This document shows positions 20,301 through 35,300 of a DNA stretch of 64,000 nt, piece after piece. The stretch's first letter is position 1; each line of letters opens with the position of its first letter. The notes below the pieces were generated by a model. That model was not told the DNA's origin, did no database searches, and saw only the letters and a program-made list of their open reading frames with translations. Both the position numbers and the translations under genes were made by a program. This DNA is from Brachyspira sp949287565. GTDB lineage: Bacteria; Spirochaetota; Brachyspiria; Brachyspirales; Brachyspiraceae. The stretch lies in assembly GCF_036997615.1 (NCBI RefSeq), contig NZ_JAWLQA010000009.1; one strand, written 5' to 3'.

Positions 20301-23300
20301 AGGAGCTTCCTGAACAACTACTTCATTAGAATTCAATACACCATCTTTCAATGAAGCAAAAGTAGCTTTCAAGGCATCAATCTCTTTCCATAACAATTCT
20401 TTCTCATTTATATAATATTGAAGTATATTATTCTTATCTAATACAGCATCTTTTATCTCATCTATAGATTGATCAAAGTCTTTAGTAAGACTTGAATATT
20501 TATTATCTATTTCTTCTTTTACTTTATTTATTTCAGCGATAAGAGATACTTTAACATTTTCTATATCTTCCAATATATTAGTTACAGAAGAAATTTTCTC
20601 ACTATACTCACCAAAGAGTGATAATATATGCTCATTATTAGAAACAAAATCGCTTACTTGAGTTTTGAATCTTTCATCTATATTAGATTTGAAATCATCA
20701 AATTCTGAAGATAATTTATTTACAGAAGCATATAATTCTTCTTTTTCCAAATCTATTCTATCAGAAAGATCTTTAGCTTTACTTTCTAATTGAGTATTAA
20801 CTTCTGATAATGAAGTTTCTATACCATTTAATTTGTCAGATATATCTTTTAAATCATCATAACTAATATTCTCTTTAAACTCATTATAAAGACCTAATAA
20901 CTCGTTTTTAATATCTTCAAGTGAAGAAGAATTATTATTCTTAAGCTCAGTTTCATAAGCTGATATTCTGCTTACTATCTCTTCTTCTTTATTAGCTATA
21001 AGATCATTTATCTGAACTTCTAAATTCTCTATAACATCTCTTAATTTAGAATCAGAATCTTCTATCATTTTAGATACAGCATTATTTATGCTCTGATTCA
21101 AATTATTAAATGAATCATTTACCATAATATCTAAATTATATTTATTTTTCTCAAGCTCTTCTAATCTTTCTTTTATATCAGCTTCTACTTTAGAAGAATA
21201 TTCACTTAAATATTCATCTATATAGCCTTTATTAGTATCAACTCTAGCTTTTTCTATTTCTATTCTCAAGCTGTTTGAATACTCATCTAAAGCGTTTTTA
21301 TTATTCTCATAAACAGAATCTAACATTTTAGAATAATTTTCATAATTTGAAATTATATTTCTTCCAATATCTTCCAAATTTCTCATTATAGATTCATTTT
21401 CTTCCAATCTATAAGATTCTATATTCTTCAATTCATCTTGATATTTATCTACTGCTTCAGATATCATATCATTGAATTTGCTAACATCAGAAGTTAATTT
21501 ATTTTCAAAATCAGCAATTCTTTCATTAACAGAAGAAAGTTTTTCTTCAAGACGAGTATTTATTTCACTTTCTTTGCCCAATATTTCTTCTTTGATAGAA
21601 GATATCATTTTGGCAATAATACCATTTTTCCTATCTTTAGAACTTTCTATAAAGTTATCAATATTATCTTTAGCCTCTTTTAATTGCTCTAAAAGAAGAG
21701 ATAAATTACCGTCTTTCCAAGCAGATAGGCTGCTCTCCATTTCATTTACCTGATTTTGTACATTAGAAAGTATTTCAGATTTCAAATCATCAACTTCAGG
21801 TCTTAAAGCATTTTCATAAAGTTTTAAAGCCTTACTAGGATCAGACCAAGTATCTTCAAAATAACTTATTCTCTTATCCATTAAATCTTTAAATTCTTTA
21901 TTGCCTGATTCAAGCTCATCATATAAAGAATATAATTTTTCTCTGTCATTATCAAATAGATCTCTAGAAACTGTATTATCTTCTAATATGTCTATTTTTT
22001 CTTCTAAAGCATATTTGAATTCAGAAACCTCATCAAATAATTTATCAACATCATTTCTCAAGTTAGAATCGATGCCGTCTAAATTACTTTTCAAATTATA
22101 AACTTCACTTTCTAAATCATAAAGTCTTTCAAACTCTTCTCTGAAAGAATTAAATGCATCTTCCAATCTAGCTTTCTCGGCTTCTAAAGCCTCAATAGAA
22201 TCATTGTTCTTTAACTCATCTAATTCATATCTAAATGATTCCATATTTTCTAATATAGAATTCTTCTCTTCATATATAGTGTTTTTGAACTCTTCTATAT
22301 TAGCATTAGAATCTTCTAATTTAGCTACTATATCATTAGTGAATGAATTAAATAACTCTTCAAATTTTTCTCTTTCTTTGTTGAACAATTCAGGTATATC
22401 ATTTCTATTAGCTTTCAATACATCATCTTTGAAAATAATGAAATCATCTCTCAATTTCTGAACCTGTTCATTATTCAATACAGCACTTTCTATATAAGCA
22501 AATTTGTCATCGAAAGATTTTCTTAAATTATCATATCTTTCATTAAGATTTGTTATTCTATCATCTAGCTTCTCATTCAAATCTCTGATTTTATCTTCGA
22601 ATCTGTATATATAATTTTGATTGCTTTCCAAATCATATATTTTCTTCTCTAAAGTTTCATATCTATCAGCAAAATGAAGAAGTTTAGTATCTATTTTGCC
22701 ATAGAAGTCTTTAACTTTATCCTCAATCTTATAGATATAATTATTTCCATAAATTACATCATCTGCTTTTTTCTCTATATCCTGTAAAGTTTTGAATACT
22801 CTATTATCTGAAGCTTCTTCAAATTTAGTAATAGATTCATTAAATCTTGCTTCTAAATCATCAAAAGAAGATTTTAACATATTATCCAAATCATTTTTAG
22901 CATCATTTAATACATTTATCTTATCAGATACTTGAGATTCTAATTTTTCTGCATATCCTTTCAAATACTCATCAATATATTCTCTCTCACTAGATAAATG
23001 TTTTTCCTCTGTTTCTTCTCTTGATTTTTCTATCTCATCTTTAATAGAATTAGAATAATCTTTCAATGAATTAAGAGAATTATTATAAACTTCATCTATA
23101 AGTTTAGAATAATTTTCATAAGAAGCTCTTATCTCTTTTCCTACATTATCAATATCATCTAATATCTTATTATTTTCATCTAATCTATAATGCTCAATAT
23201 TTTTTATCTCTTCATCATATTTAGCTACTGCTTCATTTAACATATTATAAAGATGTTCAACATTAGAGCTTATATCATCATTCAATTTGGAATCAATAAT

Positions 23301-26300
23301 AGATAATCTGCTTTCTATATCTTGTACTTTATTATCTAAAACTTCGTACATAGATTTTTCTTTTTCTTCTAGAGATTGATACATGTTTCTTGCTCTATCA
23401 TCTAAAGTTTGATACATATTCTTTTCTTTTTCATCTAGAGTTTGATACATGTTCTTTTCTTTTTCATCTAGAATCTGATACATGCTATTTTCTTTTTCAT
23501 CTATTCTAGATAAAAGATTATCTACTAATTCTTTTCCTTTGATCTCTGAATCATTCAAATAATTAGATATACTTTCTCTAGCTTCGCCTAATTGTTTAAC
23601 TAATTCATCAACAGTATTTTCTTTCCAATTAGATATATCATTATCCATAGATTCTACTTTGTTTTTCAAGTAGTTTAGAGAATTTTCAAATTTAATCTCA
23701 TTATCATTTCTAATATTATCTAACTGTTCTCTTATATCAGTAGAGAAAATATTTTTTAATTTGCTGCTGTCTGCCCAAGTATCTTCAAAATAAGCAACAC
23801 GTTTCTCTAATCTATATCTGAACTCTTTATTATCTTCTTTTATTTGAGTGAAAAGATCATTTAATTTTTCTTTTTCTTGAGTAAATAACTTCTCTATATT
23901 TTCATTATTCTCATCTCTTGATACTAACTCATCTTTAATAGAAGATAATTTACTTTCTAATTCTTCTTTCTCATTTGAAATAAGAGTTTCTAATTCAGAA
24001 GATTTATTTATACTGTCTTCTATTTGTGATTTAACATCATCAATTCTTGAATTTAATTTTCCTACATTATCAGTAAGATTATTTAATTCTATAGAATATT
24101 CGTCTAAATCTCTAACTATATCGTCTTTTATTTTCTCTTCAAAATTAGATAATCTGCTAGATAAAGCCTTAACTTCATCTTTTAATAATACATCAACATC
24201 AGACATATTTTCTTTCAATTGATATAAATTAGTTTCTAGATTTTCTAATTTAGCAAAATCTGCTTTTATGGCATTGAAAGAATCTTCCAAAGCTTTCTTT
24301 TCTAAAGCTAACTGTTCTACTGTATTATCTTTCTTAACAGATTCTAACTCAACTTCTAAATTGTCAATCTTTTCCAATAAATCTAATTTATCAGAAACAA
24401 TAGCATCTTTTAATTTATTAACTTCATCATCAGTTATATCAACTCTTTCAACAACAGCACTTGTAAACTCTTCAAATATATGCTCTATTTCTTTTTTCTT
24501 ATTCTCAAATAGAGCAGGAACATCTTCATTATCAAATTTTAATGATGATTCTTTGAAGGCTTCAAAATCATTTTTCAAATTTTCAAATCTTTCTACAATA
24601 GCATTTCTTTCATCATTATGTAATGAAATTAATTCATCTCTGTCTATTATAGAGTTCTTTATAATATCAATAGCCTCATCAAAATCAGAACTTAAAGCCT
24701 CATATTTGTCTTTTAGATTAGAAGTTTCATTGTCTAATTTTTCATTAACAGAATGTATTCTCTCATCTAAAGCTGACATATATTTTTTGAATAGTACAGA
24801 CTCTGTTTCTTTTTCTAATTTATCAATAGCTTCTAAAATTTTATTGCTTGTTTCTTCTTCAAATCTTACAACAGCATCATTAAAGCTATTTTCTAAATTA
24901 TCAAAAGATTCTTTTACCATATTATCCAATTGTTCTTTGGCTTCAGTAAGCATATTAACTTTTTCTGATATTTCATTATTCAATTTATCAGAATATTCTT
25001 TTAGATAATTATCTATATAGTTTTTCTCATTATTCAAATGCTTAGACTCAGATTCTTCTCTTGCTTTTTCAATTTCTTCTTTCACTAGGTTAGAGTAGTT
25101 AGTCAAAGAATTCAAAGAATTATTATAAGTTTCATTTATCAAGTTAGAATAATGATCATAATTAGATTTTATATCATCAATAAGCTTTTTATAATCTTCC
25201 AATACTTTATTGTTTTCATCTGTTCTATAATTTTCTATATTTTTTATCTCTTCATCATATCTAGCTCTAGCTTCATCAAGCATATTATATAGATTATTTA
25301 AATTATCGCTTATCTCATTATTAAGTTTTGAATCAGTATCAGATAATCTGTTTTCTATGTCAGCTATCTTCTCATCTAATTTATTGTAGATATGAGATTC
25401 TTTTTCTTCTATTTTTGATAAGATATTAGATAATAATTTTTCAGCTTTAACATCTGAATTATCTATATAGTTTTCAATGTTATTTTTAGCTTCTTCTAAC
25501 TGAGCCAATAATTCATTGATTCTTCCATCTTTCCAGCTTAATATATCACTGTCCATAGAATCTATTCTAGATTGAAGCTCACTCAAATATTCATCTTTAA
25601 ATGATTCTAAATCAGCATTTATAGATGCAATCTTAGAATTTATATCAGTAATATGTTCATCTTTCCAAACAGCAATATCATCATTCATAGAATCCATTTT
25701 TTCTTTCAACTCATTTAAAGAGTTTTCAAATTTTAATTCTGTGTATGATTTAACATTTTCTATTTCATCTCTTATATCAGAAGAGAATAAACCTCTGATT
25801 CTAGAACTGTCTGACCAAGAATCTTCAAAATATTCTATACGTTTTTCAAGTCTTTCTCTAAACTCAATATTATCGTTTCTAACTTTATCGAAAAGACTCT
25901 CTAATTTTTCAATCTCATCACTGAACAATGACTCTATACTATCATTCTTTCCAGATACAGAAAGTAAATTATCTTTTATAGCTGACAATTTATTTTCTAA
26001 TTCTTCTTTATCTTTTAATATACTGCTTTCTATCTCAGAAGCTCTATTCAAAGAATCCTGCATATTTGATTTTATAGATTCTATATAATCATTTAATGTG
26101 CTTACATTAGTACTAAGCATACTCAAATCATTTGAATAATCTTCTAAATCTCTAGAAACATCCTCTCTGATTTTAGAATCAAGTTCATCTACTTTTGAAA
26201 CTAGATTTTTAACTTCATCTTTTAAATTTATATCAACATCAGCCATATCATCTCTTAATTGATACAAATTGTTTTCAAGATCTTCTAATTTAGAGAAACT

Positions 26301-29300
26301 ATCCTTTATAGAATTAAATGATTCTTCTAAAGCATTCTTTTCTAAAGTCAATTTATTGATAATATCATCATCTCTCAAAGAATATAACTCTTTTTTCAAA
26401 TTGTCTATTCTATCCAAGATATAAGACTTATCTTCATATATTATATCTTTAATATAATTGATATCGCTTTCAGAATTATTTACTCTATCTAATAATACTG
26501 CACTAAATTCTTCGAAAGCATTTTCAATTCTCTGTTTCTCTTCATCAAATAGAGAAGGAATAGACTCTTTAGTAGTTTTTGTTATATCATCTTTGAAACT
26601 TTCAAATTCTTTTTTAAGATCATTTAGTTTTGAAACTAGCAGATCTTTATCAGCAGAACTCACTTCTAATAATTCATTTCTGTCTAATATTGAATCTCTT
26701 AATACTTCTAATGAAGAATCAAAATCTCTACCCAAAGCTTCATATTTCTCAACTATAGTATTAATATCATCATAAATAGTACTGCTCAATGAAGCTATAT
26801 CAGAATCGATTTTTTCTTTAACATTAGATACATCACCATCTATTCTTTCATTAATTTTAGATACATCAACGTCTATTCTTTCATTGATTTTAGATACTTC
26901 ATCTTCTATCTTTTTATAGATGATACCTAATTGTTCTGTTAGATAAACACTATATTCATTTTTATCAAATATAACCGTTTTAGCATCTTTTTCTAATTTT
27001 TTAATAACTTCTAAAACTTTACTATTAGATTCTTTTTCAAATTTGTATATAGCATCTTGAACATTTGCTTCTAATTTATGGAATGATTTTCTTACTAATC
27101 TATCCAAACTATCTTTAGCAGTATTGAAGCTATCGATTTTTTCTGATACTTTATTGTCTAATTTATCAGAATAGTTTTTCAAATATTCATCTATATAATT
27201 TTTCTCATTATTCAAATGCTTAGCTTCTGATTCTTCTCTTGATTTTTCTATTTCAGCTTTAACTGAATTAGTATAATCTCTCAAAGAATTAACCGAATTA
27301 TTATAAGCCTCATTTATCAAATTAGAGTAATGCTCATAACCATTTTTGATATCTTCAATAAGTTTTTTAGAGTCCTCTAATAATTTATTAGATTCTATAG
27401 CTCTATAATTTTCGATATTCTCTATCTCTTCATTATATTTGACAATAGCATCATTAATCATATTATTAAGATTATCTAAATTTACTGCTACATCATCATT
27501 AAGTTTAGAATTTGCTTCTGATAATCTGTTTTCTATATCCGCTATTTTTTCATCTAATTTACTGTAAATATTATTTTCTCTTTCCTCAATTTTAGATAAA
27601 ACTTCAGCAACAAGTTTATTCTTCTTATCCTCAGTAGTATCTAAATAAGCAGATATATCCTCTTTAGCATTTTCTAACTGTGCCAATAGATCATTAATAT
27701 TATTTTCTTTCCAAATAGATATATCATCATTTATATTATCTATTTTCTTATTCAAATCATTTAGATAATTTTCAAATTTGATTTCAGTTTCTTTTTTGAT
27801 CTCTTCTAACTCATTTCTCATTTCAGAAGCATATAAACTTCTTATCTTTGTGCTATCTGACCAAGTATCTTCAAAATAAGTTATACGTTTTTCTAATCTG
27901 TCTCTGAATTCTATATTTCCATTATGAACTTTATTAAATAATTCTTCTAATTTAGAAACTTCCTCATTAAATAATGTTTCTATAGTTTCGCTTCTTCCAG
28001 TCATTGAAAGTAAATTGTTCTTTATTGCTGACAATTTATCTTCTAGCTCTTCTTTATTCTTTAATAAAGCATCTTCTAATTCTGAAGATTTATTTATAGA
28101 ATTAATTATATCGTTCTTGATATCATCTATATCAGCATTAACATTATTAAATCCTGAAATTAATTCTTTTTCTATGTTTTCTTTATCTTCTTTTACAGCA
28201 TTTTCTAAATTTTCAAATCTAGAAGATAAGCTAGATACTTCATTAAGTCCTGAAGCTAGTTCTTTTTCTATATTTTCTTTATCTTCTTTTATAGCATTTT
28301 CTAAATTTTCAAATCTAGAAGATAGGCTAGATACTTCATTAAGTCCTGAAGCTAGTTCTTTTTCTATATTTTCTCTATCTTCTTTTATAGCATTTTCTAA
28401 ATTTTCAAATCTAGAAGATAAACTAGATACCTCATCTTTTAAAGTTACATCAGCATCTTCCATATTATCTCTTAATTCATACAAATGTTTCTCTAAATCT
28501 TCCAACTTAGCAAAATCATTTTTTATTGAATTAAATGACTGTTCTAATGCTTCTTTTTCTGCACTTAATTGAGTAAATACATCATCTTCTTTTAATGAAT
28601 CTATATCAGCTTTCAAATTATCTATTTGTTCCAATAGAGTAAGTTTGTCTTCAGAAATAACATCTTTTATATAATTGATATCGCTCTCTGAAATATTTAC
28701 TCTATCTAATAGATTATTTGTAAAGTCTTCAAATGCATTTTCAATTCTTTGTTTTTCTTCCTCAAATAAAGCAGGTATATCATCTTTATTTGCAGTTAAT
28801 ACTTCATCTTTGAAACTTTTAAACTCATTTTTAAGTTCATCTATTCTTTCAGATAAAAGCTCTTCTTTGAAATTGTCAAATTCTTCTTTGAGTTCATCCA
28901 TTCTGCCTGCTAAAAGTTCTTTTTCAGAATTATGAAGCTCTATAAGCTCATCTCTATCTAAAAGAGAACTCTTAATCAAATCTAATGTTTCCTCAAAGTC
29001 TATATTCAAAGCATCATATTTCTTTTTAATGTCTGACATTTCACCGTCAAATTTAGAAGATACATTATATATTTCATTGTCTATTTTGTTATTTATAGAA
29101 GCTAAATGACCTTCTAATTCTTTTATATATTCTTTATAATCAAACAATCTGTCTGATGCTTCGGCTTCTAATTTTCTTATTACTGCATTTACTTTGTTGT
29201 CAGCATTTTCATTTATTTTAGCTATAGCATCATTTAAATTATCATTTAATGTAGCAAATGAATCTCTCATCATATCATCTAATTGATTCTTGCTTTCATT

Positions 29301-32300
29301 TAATATATTTATTTTATCTGCTATTTGACTTTCTAATCTATCAGAATAATCTTTCAAATATTCATTTATATAATTTTTATCTAAATTATTATTGTATACA
29401 GTTTCTTTTCTAGCATCTTCTATTTCAGCTTTTACTCTATTAGTATATTCTGATAAAGAAGCTAAAGAATCTTTATAAGCGGAATTTATCAATTTAGAAT
29501 AATAATCATATCCTGATTTTATATCATCTAAAAGTTTATTTCCTTCTTCAACTCTATAATGCTCAATATTTTGAATATCTTCATTGTATTTAGTTATAGC
29601 ATTATCTACTATTTCTCTTACTTCTTCCAATTTATTAGCTGTGTCATTAGATAACTTACCATCTAAAACTGACAATTTATTTTCTATATCAGCTATCTTA
29701 GAATCTATTTTATTATATATAGCATTCTCTTTTTCTTCTATTTTAGAAAGCATATCAGAAATTAATTCTTCTTTTCTATCTTCTGTTGACTCTAAATAAC
29801 TTGTTATATTACTTTTAGCCAATTCCAACTCTGAAAGAAGTTCATTAATTTTTCCGTCTTTCCAGCTTGATATATTTTCATCAATAGTTTCTATTCTATT
29901 AGATAAATCATTCAAATAATTTTCAAACTTTAATTCGGTTTCTTTCTTAACTTCTTCTAATTCATTTCTCATTTCAGCAGCATATAAACTTCTGATTTTT
30001 GTACTATCTGACCAAGTATCCTCGAAATACTCTATACGTTTAAGCAATCTGTCTCTGAATTCTATGCTGTCATTTTTGAAATTATCAAATAGATTTTCTA
30101 ACTTTTTCACCTCATCATTAAATAAAGTATCTGAAACTCTATTATTAGATGATATTGAGATCAAATTTTCTTTTATAGAAAATAATCTATTTTCTAATAC
30201 TTCTTTATCTCTCAATATACTATTTTCTAATTCTGATGATTTCTTAATAGAATCATTTATTGAATTTCTAATTACATTAATATCAGAATTTAAATCTACT
30301 ATATTATCACTTAAATTATCAACATTTTCTTTGATTTTATCTTCAAAAGAATTAAATTTATCAGCTAAACTTTTAACTTCATCTTTTAAATATAAATCAA
30401 CATTACTCATGCTGTCCTTTAATTCAGATAAATGTTTTTCCAAATCTTCCAATCTTGAAAAATCATTTTTTATAGAATTAAATGAATCTTCTAAAGCCTG
30501 TTTATCTAAAGTTAATTGAGTTATAGTATCATTTTCTTTTAAACTATCAATTTCTGATTGTAAATTATCCATTTTTTCTAATAATGAAATCTTATCTTCA
30601 GAAATTACATCTTTTATATAGTTAATATCTTTTTCAGAATCATTTATTCTATCAAATAAAGTATTAGTCAAATCTTCAAATGCTTTTTCTATTCTTTCTT
30701 TTTCCTCATCGAATAGAGCAGGTACATCATCTTTGTTTGCAGTTAATACTTCATCTTTGAAACTTTCAAACTCATTTTTAAGATCATCTATTCTTTCTGA
30801 TAAAAGTTCTTTTTCAGAAGTTTGAAGTTCTATAAGTTCATCTCTATCAAGTATAGAGCTTTTTATCATATCCAATGATTCTTCAAAATCAATAGTCAAT
30901 TCTTTATATTTGTTTTTCAAATCAGATATATCATTATTGAATTTTGAAGAAACATTATATATTTCATTATCTACTTTTGCATTAATAGCTCTTAAATTAT
31001 CTTCCAATTCAGATAGATAAGTTTTATAGTTGAAGAATCTTTCGGATGCATCTTTCTCTAATTTTTCAAGAACAGTATTAATTTTAGAATCTGCTTCGTC
31101 ATTGAATTTTGATATAGCATCATTCAAATTAACATTAAGAGTATTGAATGACTCTTTTATCATATCATCCAATTTATTTTTGCTGTCATTTAATATATTA
31201 ATTTTCTCATTAACTTTATCATCTAATTTATCAGAATAATCTTTCAAATACTGATCTATATAATTTTTTTCATTATTTATATGTTTATTTTCAGCTTCTT
31301 TTCTAGCTTTTTCTATATCAGCTTTTATTCTATTAGTGTAGTCAGCCAAAGATGATAGAGAATCCTTATATGTAATATTTATAAGTTTAGAATAATAATC
31401 ATAGCCTGATTGTATATCATCTAATAATTTAGTATTTTCCTCAGCTCTATGATGTTCAATATTCTTAATCTCTTCATCATATTTGTTTATAGCTTTATTT
31501 ACTATATTTTCTACTTCTTCCAATCCTCTTGCTATATCATCAGATACTTTTCCATCAACCATGGATAGTCTGTTTTCTATATCTTCTATTTTAGCATCTA
31601 TTCTGTTATAGATAGAATTTTCTTTATCTTCTATTTTTGCTAGTATATCAGCAAATATTTCCTCTTTCCTTCCTTCAGAAGATTCTAAATAATTATTAAT
31701 GCTCTCTTTAGCATTCTCTAACTGTTCTAATAGTTCATTGATACGTACATCTTTCCAGCTGGATATATCTTTATCTATAGAATCAATTTTTTCTTTTAAG
31801 TTATTAATGTACTCATCTCTCCAAGCAGAAGCATCGTTATTAACAGCTTCTATTTGAGATTTTAAATCATTAACATAATTTTCTAATTTTATATCTGCTT
31901 CAGATTTTATAGTCTCCAATTCATCTCTCAATTCAGCAGCGTAAAGACTTCTAATTCTTGAACTGTCAGACCAAGTATCTTCAAAATAGTCAATACGTTT
32001 TTCTAATCTGTCTCTAAACTCTGCATTATCTGTTTTTAAATTATTAAATAAATCATCTAATTTTTTAACTTCATCAGTAAATAAAGTTTCTATATTTTCA
32101 TTTTTACTTAATGCTTCTAAAATATTTTCTCTTATAGATGCAAATTTATCCTCTAATTCAGAAGACTTATTTATAGAGTCTTTTAAATTATTTCTAATCT
32201 CATCTATATTGAAAGATAAATTATCGAATCTTTCATCAGCAACTGATTTATTCTCAAATTCTTCAAATCTTTCAGATAAGATTTTTATATCATCTTTGAA

Positions 32301-35300
32301 ATTCAAATCTATATCTTCAACATTACCTTTTAATTGACTCAAAGCAGTTTCCAAATCAGCTAATTTACCAAAATCAGATTTAATGCTATTGAAAGAATCC
32401 TCTAATGCCTGCTTATCTAAAGCTAATTGTGCTATAGTATTATCTTCTTTTATAGATTCTATATCTCTTTTTATGTTATCGATTTTATCTAAGAATACAT
32501 TTCTATTTTCTATTATAACATCTTTAACATAATTCATATCATTTTCAGAATTATTCATTCTTTCTAAAATGCTAGATGTGAAATCTTCAAATGCTCTTTC
32601 AATTTTCTGTTTTTCTTCTTCAAATAGAGTAGGTATATCCTCCTCATTTGCTTTTAAAAGCTCATCTTTGAAAGAATCAAATTCTGTTTTCAAAGTATCA
32701 ATCTGTTCAGCTAACATTTCTTTTTCAGAATTCTGCAATTCTATAAGCTCATCTCTATCGAATATAGAAGCTTTTATAGTATCTAATGCCTCATCAAAAT
32801 CATTACTCAAATCTTTATATTTTCCTTTAACATCAGATATTTCATTATCTAATTTTGTAGAAATATTATAAAGCTCATTATCTATTTTAACGCTTATAGC
32901 TCTTAATTGCTCTTCCAATTCAGACATATACTTCTGTTCATTACGCAATCTTTCTGCAGCCTCTTCTTCTAATCTGCTAACAACAGAATGTATTTGATTA
33001 TTAGCTTCTTCATTGAATTTGCTTATAACATCATTCAAATTAGTATTAAGAGCATCGAAAGACTCTTTTACCATATCATCTAATTGAGCCTTACTTTCTG
33101 TTAAGATATTCAACTTATCATTAACTCTTGATTCAATTTTTTCTGAATAGTCTAGCAAATAATCATCTATATAATTTTTCTCATTAGTTACATGTTTTTC
33201 CTCAGATTCAGCTCTAGCTCTTTCTATCTCTTTTTTGATATTATCAAGATGAATTTCTAATTCAGATACAGCATCTTCATATATTTTATCTATCATAATA
33301 GAATATTCTTCATAATCTTCTCTTATGCTGTTGCCCAAATCTTCCATATCGGATATTATATTTTCAGTTTCAGTTTCTCTATGATGTTCAATTCTTTTTA
33401 TTTCTTCATCATATTTTGCAACAGACTCATTTATTCTATTATGTATCTCTTCTAAACTATTGCCTATAGCTTTGTTTAGTTTTTCATCTATAGAAGAAAG
33501 TTTATTTTCAGCTTCTAAAATTTTCTCATCTATACGAGAATAAATTTCATTTTCTTTCTTCTCTATATCATTAACCATATCAATAAGGAATTGATTTTTC
33601 TTTCCTTCTGAAGTATTGATAAATTCTTCTATTCCTCTCTTAGCTTCATCTAATTGAGAAAGCAAAGTATTTAAATTGCCGTTCTTCCAATCATATATAT
33701 CCTGTTCTATTAATTGCATTTTTTGCTTCAAGTCAGCAATATGATTGTCATATTTAATATCAGCTTCTTTTCTTATATTTTCAACTTCTTCTCTTATATC
33801 AGAAGCATATATAGCTTTGATTTTTGTATTATCAGACCACATATCTTCAAAATAAGTTATGCGTTTTTCTAATCTGTCTTTAAAGCTTTCATTATTAGAA
33901 GTTATACTTTCAAATATAGAATCTAATCTGCTTTTTTCTTTATTAAGCATTTCTTCTATTTCATCTTTATTAAAGAAAGAAGACATATTCTTTCTTACAT
34001 CTTCAAAATTATTATTAAGAGATTCTAAATCTTTATATAAGCCATTAGAGTCTTTTTCTATTCTTTCTTCTAAATTATTTTTTAAATCTCTTAATTTATC
34101 TGATAAATCTTTAACATCATCTTTTAATCCGCTATCTATTCCTTCCATTCTGTTTTTAAGAGTAACGAAATCATTTTCTAAATCAATTATCTTATCAAAA
34201 TCATCTCTTAAAGCAGTTAATGAATTTTCAAGCACAGCTTTTTCTTCAGATAACACAGTAACTGTATTATCATCTTTTATATCATCAACGTCTTTTCTTA
34301 AAAGCTCTATTTGTGATATTAAATGACTTCTTTCTTCAGATAAAACATCTTTAATATAATTTATATCACTCTCATTATCTGTGAGTCTCATAAGTAAATT
34401 TTTACTGAACTCATCAAACATATTTTCTATTCTTTCTTTTTCTTCATCGAATAATGCTGGTATTTCTACTTCATTAGTTCTAAGCATTTGATCTTTGAAA
34501 AGCTCAAATTCTTCTTTTATATCCTCTATTTGATTTTTCAAGAAATCTTTTTCACTATTTTGAAGCTCAATCAATTCATCTCTGTCAATTATAGAAGATT
34601 TTATATTGTCTATTATATTATTGAAGTTTTCATTAGTATCAGACAAATGAGAATTTAAGTCATTAATCTGCTCTAATAAAGTTTCTTTAATATTTTCTAT
34701 AGTATTGCTTAAATCATTGATCTGTTCTAATCTATTATTATGATCATCTAATATAGCAAGTACATTTTCATTATTAGAAATTAATTTATCAGCCTCTTCT
34801 CTCAATCTATCATCAACATTGTCTTTTAATGATATGAACTCATTTCTCAAGTCTTCCAATGTTAAGCCAAGACTGTCTCTAACTTCTGCTGCTGTATTAG
34901 ATATAACTTTATTAGCATGTCTTTTGATTTTAGAGATATACTGCAATAATTTTTTGTTATTGCCTTTTCTTATTTTAGCTAATATTTTAGAGAATCCGCT
35001 ATATAAAGTATTAAATGAACTATTTAATTCTTCATTTAAGCGATTAACTTCTTCATCTATTTTTGAAGATGCTTTATTCAAATATTCATCTATATAATTA
35101 GCTTCATTAGCAAGATGTTTAGCTTCAGATTCTTCTCTTGCTTTTTCTATTTCATCTTTTAAATTATTAGCATAATCATTTAAAGAGTCTTTTTCTTTGT
35201 TATAGAAGTCTTCAAGAAGATTAGTATACTGTTCATAATCACTTCTTATGTTAGCTCCAATATTTTCTATATCCTGAATGATATTATGTTTTTCTTCAAA

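Larger units (their letters stand above)
17200..33870 (-). repeat. Roughly 2-kb protein-coding super-repeats inside the giant gene
   Basis: The landmark encoding FEDTWSD-like sequence is met near 33840, 31970, 30010, 27857, 25812, 23780, 21845, 19530 and, more diverged, 17265. Each unit also carries DRDELIEL, SFKDE, EEKxRIExAFE and YIDEYLKxYSDKL segments in the same order. Spacing is 1.87-2.32 kb. The copies are diverged, so this is old amplification. Confidence 0.8.
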
